Position numbers and translations under genes: made by a program
The notes under the pieces: generated by a model
The model's database searches: none
Told to the model about the DNA's origin: nothing
What the model saw: only the letters and a program-made list of their open reading frames with translations
In this document: positions 59,879 to 64,000 of the stretch, piece after piece
Layout of the letters: each line of letters begins with the position of its first letter
How positions within the stretch are numbered: the stretch's first letter is position 1
Origin: Onchocerca volvulus
Lineage: Eukaryota > Nematoda > Chromadorea > Rhabditida > Onchocercidae
Reading direction: 5' to 3'
DNA: 64,000 nucleotides
Assembly: GCA_000499405.2 (NCBI GenBank)
Contig: HG738137.1
Location: forward strand, 14,997,661 to 15,061,660

Positions 59879-62806
59879 ATGAGTGATGCAAAATCTAACC
59901 TAATAGAAAATAAGTAAGATATTTAAAATTATTTGTATTATTCTTCTCCGTTTTTTTTTTTTATTTTTTGCTAAGAATATAATGAATTTTATGGGATTTT
60001 AAATAATTTAAAAAATCAAATACTAATAGTAGCGAAAACAATAATAAGGAATTTTTACTTTATAATTTTTCAGTATCTTTGATCAATAAAATTTATTGAT
60101 TGATAAATATTATCCATGATTTCTCCTTCCTTTCAATTTCAGTCATAAAATTCCAAATTATGGATCAGCGACAAATTTGATTGAAGAATTTCATTGTCAC
60201 AGTGATGAAGATGAACATCCAGTTACTACTGATCGTCGAGCTATTCGAATTCTTTGGACATCCGCGATCATTTGTTTAATTTTTATCATCTCTGAAATTA
60301 TCGGTGGCTATTTAGCTGAATCACTTGCAATAATAACCGATGCAGCACATTTGGTAAAGATATTATAAATTTCTTTTTTTTAATTGAAATTTTTCGAAAT
60401 TTTGAAAACTTTTTAGTTTTCTTTTGTTTTGATTTTGATTGAACTTAAATATTACTTAATTTCATTAACTATATGGAAAAATTTCTGACTTTCATTATAA
60501 GAGTTATTTAAATAATTTAAGTTTCGAAATTTGAAATTTCAAAAAAAAAAGTAATTTCAGTTAACTGATTTTGCCGGTATGTTGGTATCATTATTTGCGC
60601 TATATATGGCAAAAAGACCCGCATCACAACGAATGAGTTTTGGTTGGCACCGTGCTGGTATATCTAACTTTTTTCCGAAATGTAATACTAAATTAATGTA
60701 AACAGACAAATGAATTGAACTTCGAACTTGCTGAATTGATCTAAAGAAAAAAAAAAAATTTGTTAAAAATTATAATTTAAAATTTTAAGATTTTTTTTTA
60801 GTTCAATTGATGATAAAATGAAGAGATCCGTTGCAATTTTTATGAATGAAAAATTTCTAAACTTCATTTTTTCATATTTATCAAATTCTTCTGAGAAGTC
60901 GAAAAGGAAATATTTCAGCCGTATAAGCTTTCGTTTTTTCCAATCCGAAATGTTGATTAAAATTGGTTTTCTTTTTTTTTTTTTTCGTGATAAATTTTAT
61001 AACAAATCATTATAATCTATATAAGCCAAAATCAGAAATTATTTATTTATTTTTTTTTTCAAGAAATTTTACTTGAAATAACTTATTTTAATAAGTTTAA
61101 TGTCTATTAGTGAATGAAATAATCGTGTTAAAAGAAAGAAAAAAAAAATTGGAGATTATTCAATTGAAAAGTGTTAGAGAAAAAATCAGAATTCATTCAA
61201 TCGAAATCAAAATCGAGATAAGTTAAACTGGACTTCGAACTTATTAGCATGTAATAAATTATATATTTATACGCACATAATTTATTATATGCTAGTAAGT
61301 TGGAAGTTTAGTCCAACTTATCCAATTTTACTTTTGATTAAATGAATTGTGATTTACTTCAAGTCGTAATTAATTAATTAAGACTTATGTTTTATATTTG
61401 TGAATTAATATATATTAATAAATTAACTAATTCAGATATGTGTTTTATATCAATGAATTAATATATATTAATAAATGAAATAATTAAGAAGTATTGGGTG
61501 CATTTGTTTCCGTTTTTATGATTTGGATCATAACCGGAATATTAGTTTATATGGCTATCGACCGAATTACAAGTGATTCTTATCATATTGATGCACCTAT
61601 TATGGCAACTACCGCAGCATTGGGTGTTTTTGTTAATTTGATGTAAAATTTATTCATTAAATTATTATTTTTTTAAAGCTTTCTAAATAATTATTAACTT
61701 GTTATAATTTATTTTATCATTTTGATAAATTTAAAAATTTTGCTGTGATAAGAAAAAATGGATCAAATTTTGCTAGAAAATTTTGAACTTTTAAATTTGT
61801 CATTTTTCATAGCTTTTAAATTTATCAAAATGATGAAATGAAATTATAAGCAATATTTGAGCTTGCCAACATTTATATTTATTGAATTAGGAAAACAGAA
61901 TTACTGGCTAACCTAAAGCACAGCAAAATTATTAGCTAACCTAAAAAAAAGCAAAAATTAATTAATAAATGAATTTAACTTATGCTACCATCAAAAAACC
62001 AGTAATAAAAAAAAAAAATATGATAGTTAAAAACGAATATTAATTTATTGATTTCTACTTAGAGCATCGCATACTTTTGATGAAATTATTATAAATGTAA
62101 TAATTATGCATAGATATTTTTATTTTAAGAAATGAATAAATGATTTTTTTCAATAAAATTTTATAAATTTTAGTATGGCAGTATTGCTTTATTTTGGTGG
62201 ACATACGCATTCTCATAACGGTCATGCGCATTTGTCGCATTCGGCAAATTCCAGTTCCAATAATACAACAAATATTAACGTGCGAGCAGCAATGATACAT
62301 GTTATCGGAGATTTATTACAAAGTATTGGAGTACTCATTGCTGCTCTACTTATTTATTTCAATGTAAGTATTGTTTAGATTTGAAATTTTGAAATTACAC
62401 GAAATTCGTAAATGAGATGAGAATACTTAAATTATTCCATGTCAATAAAATTTATTGATAAAGAAGGAAAAATGCAAAATGTATAATTCAAATTTTTTTG
62501 TTATGAAATAAAAATTCTGAAGAAATTTGGATGTTTTAAACAAATTTTATTTGAGGAAAATTTATTTTTGATGAAATTCGATCATTTGTACAAAAAAATT
62601 TCAAAATAGATTTTTGAAAAAAATTGAAAAATATCTCTTTTTCTTTCGCAGTTTAAATTAAATGTCATTATTTTTTAAAAATTTCTTTTTTTTTTTGGAG
62701 GAATCGTGGTCTATAGCGGATCCTATTTGTACGCTAATTTTTTCAATCATTGTTCTCTGTACGACAATTTATATTATTCGAGATGCAATATTTGTCCTAC
62801 TTGAAG
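59879..62806 (+). CDS. SLC30A2: Zinc transporter of the ZnT2/3/4/8 type (cation diffusion facilitator), C-terminus not seen
   Basis: Exons 59879-59913, 60143-60353, 60561-60657, 61489-61642, 62174-62363 and 62701-62806 join in frame and give 264 residues; the last ends in phase 1. CDF proteins exchange Zn2+ for H+ to load zinc into vesicles or out of the cell. The N-terminus carries the HCH motif (residues 29-31) found in ZnT2/3/8. The TM2 zinc site is ITDAAHLLTDFAG (H81, D85) and the TM5 site is MIHVIGDLLQSIG (H208, D212). A His-rich loop (GGHTHSHNGHAHLSH) lies between TM4 and TM5. FGWHRAEVLGAFVS and SIADPICTLIFSI are family blocks. The 35-nt first exon is supported by phase (AA|T codon), a GTAAGA donor and its ATG. 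The last acceptor (TTTTGGAG) is atypical. The cytosolic C-terminal domain (about 100 residues) should follow but is not found by 64000. Helitron sequences occupy that intron. C. elegans relatives are ttm-1 and cdf-2. Confidence 0.9.
61880..61950 (+). repeat. Imperfect tandem duplication in ZnT intron 4
   Basis: GAATTACTGGCTAACCTAAA and AAATTATTAGCTAACCTAAA, each followed by AGCAAAA-like sequence (unit about 30 bases). Confidence 0.6.
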
Positions 62807-63150
62807 GTAAATTATTAATATATTCTCTCATATATTAATTTGTTTTAGTTGTTTATGTTTAAGGAATTTTTTAAATTTTCCAAAAAAATTCAAATTTCAA
62901 AATGAAATTTCACTTCTGATCAACTGTCATTTGATTAATTGAGTTTTTTACTGCTTCAAGTATAGAAAAGGAATGGAAAAAGTTTCCCATAGTATCTGGA
63001 TTAAATGTTGCAGAATTCTAGAAAAATAAACTTTAAAATACAAAGTGAAAATTTCAACAAAACAACAAATAGTTGTAATAATGAATGGATGAAATATTCC
63101 GTTAAAATTATAACAAAAAAAAGAATTTCCACCGTATTTTGTATTATCTG

Positions 63151-63197
63151 GACACAGCCACGCATTACCATGATAATGCTTGGCCGGGTCCAGCTAA
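63151..63197 (+). mobile_element. Helitron 3' terminus
   Basis: Hairpin CCACGCATTA / TAATGCTTGG (63158-63167 with 63174-63183; loop CCATGA; one C-T mismatch). It is followed 11 bases later by CTAA at 63194-63197, within GGCCGGGTCCAGCTAA. A short hairpin just upstream of CTRR is the Helitron 3' hallmark, and the GGCCGGGT..AGCTAR context is common in animal Helitrons. The body of this element lies to the left, inside the intron after 62806; its 5' end was not located. Confidence 0.7.
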
Positions 63198-64000
63198 TCT
63201 ATATAAATAGAAATGCAAATGTTCAAAATCTTAAATCATCAAAAATTCTAACTTATGCTTTGAAATTTTGACAAAAAACGTTGCATTCAAAATTCCTTGT
63301 TTCTACACTTGAGTTCCATTTGTTCCTCCTTGCTTCTGCGCCAGTATTCCAAGTATTGTTTTTTTCCTGTTGCACAGGAATTCTAGTTGTTCTTATTTTT
63401 GTATGTTCCTATTTCTGGGCTGAAATTCAGTTGCGGTTTCTGGCTTCTGCTCTGAAAGCCCAGCTGTGCTTTCTTCTCCTTTCTCCGGAATTCTAAGTGC
63501 TCCTTCTTGCTTCTGCATTACAGTTGTAGATGATCTTTTTTGCTTTTTAGCAACAGTTCCAAGTACTCCTTCTTGTTTTGGAGATAAAGATCAAGTCTCT
63601 CTTCCTTGCTTCGGACCAATAATTTTGTCAAATTTTTTAATTAGGACCTTTAATATTATACTTCTCTCGAGCGATGTTATAGCTTGATTTTCGGTTGTTG
63701 CCAGGTATCTACTAGATCGGATACTTCAATTTACATCATACAGCTCTACTACTCTAACAAATCTGACAAAAATGAACTTCACATTGATTGGCCTATCCAT
63801 TCATTCGTCCTTCTTTTGCTTTTGTTTTTTACCTTTCTTTTTATCAGCTGCTTTCGATTCAGTGCAGACTGCGAAAAAGAGAGCGATTATCAGTTCAGAT
63901 AATTGCATAGTTACTTCGGTGACCACAGACTGTCCAGTCTGAGAATACTGCTGCTTCTGCCTTTGTTTTCCGGAAGTTTTGCTCTAATTTTGTTGAGTAT
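63198..64000 (+). mobile_element. Second Helitron, 5' terminus and body (runs off the window)
   Basis: It starts TCTATATAAATAGAAATGCA directly after the CTAA of the preceding element. The TC start followed by TATATA and AAATG is the usual Helitron 5' end. It shares GTTCAAAATCTTAAATC (63221-63237) and CTTTGAAATTTTGA with 53561-53665. The rest, to the window end, is unlike the AT-rich host sequence. It contains a degenerate repeat (63300-63620) and no recognisable Rep/helicase, so it may be a non-autonomous copy or the 5' part of a longer one. Confidence 0.65.
63300..63620 (+). repeat. Degenerate tandem repeat in the second Helitron
   Basis: Recurring TTCCAAGTACTCCTTCTTG, then CTTCTGC(A/G) units, near 63310, 63345, 63390, 63440, 63490 and 63560, spaced about 50-65 bases apart with many changes. 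Several short open frames across it arise from the repeat and show no known domain. Confidence 0.5.

Noticed and set aside
62055..62300. Minus-strand 81-codon frame over the zinc-transporter exon
   Set aside because: Antisense shadow of the His-rich loop exon.

Overview
This is a very AT-rich eukaryotic window with long introns, long A/T homopolymers and many microsatellites. Introns have GT donors and the short (T)TTTCAG acceptors typical of nematodes. The recognisable genes have clear animal relatives: HMIT inositol transporter, MED20, LHPP, a C2H2 zinc-finger protein and a ZnT zinc transporter. I infer a nematode, possibly a spirurid or filarioid. The clade assignment rests on base composition and splice-site style, not on a marker gene.

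Layout. (1) 1-2010, plus: the last three exons of an HMIT/SLC2A13-type transporter, after an AAT microsatellite. (2) 2541-3134, minus: single-exon MED20, tail-to-tail with the transporter. (3) 4677-7161, plus: a complete six-exon LHPP-type HAD phosphatase, divergent from MED20. (4) 10912-31772, minus: a nine-exon C2H2 zinc-finger gene of about 557 codons with very long introns. Its last seven exons are well supported and its first two are proposed from splice phase. (5) 31773-48600: no recognisable gene, mostly simple repeats. (6) 48600-58900: a mobile-element island. It holds a foldback hairpin element, a Helitron 5'-end-like sequence, a decayed Helitron Rep/helicase on the minus strand, an insertion inside that helicase, and a solo-LTR candidate. 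(7) 59879-62806, plus: the first six exons of a ZnT2/3/4/8-type zinc transporter. Its C-terminal exons are not seen before the window ends. (8) 62807-64000: Helitron termini inside the transporter's next intron.

The most unusual item is the 632-bp insertion (55089-55720) that splits the Helitron helicase exactly between the codons of its GDFRQ and TLPVIPR motifs. On the minus strand it carries a 97-codon frame with the C-terminal signature of a superfamily 3 helicase as found in CRESS-DNA virus replication proteins: a KG-x-PF-x-SK lead-in, ITSN (motif C), a P-x-x-W-W step and AFNRRV (arginine finger). It looks like an endogenous viral Rep fragment, or a related small-circle replicon, lodged in a Helitron. 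Other points of interest are a head-to-tail junction of two Helitron termini at 63197/63198, a 481-bp foldback element with a poly-C loop at 48766-49246, and a decayed copy of a zinc-finger exon segment in the zinc-finger gene.

The host genes are unrelated housekeeping or regulatory genes and do not form an operon. No tRNA, rRNA, known microRNA or CRISPR was recognised.
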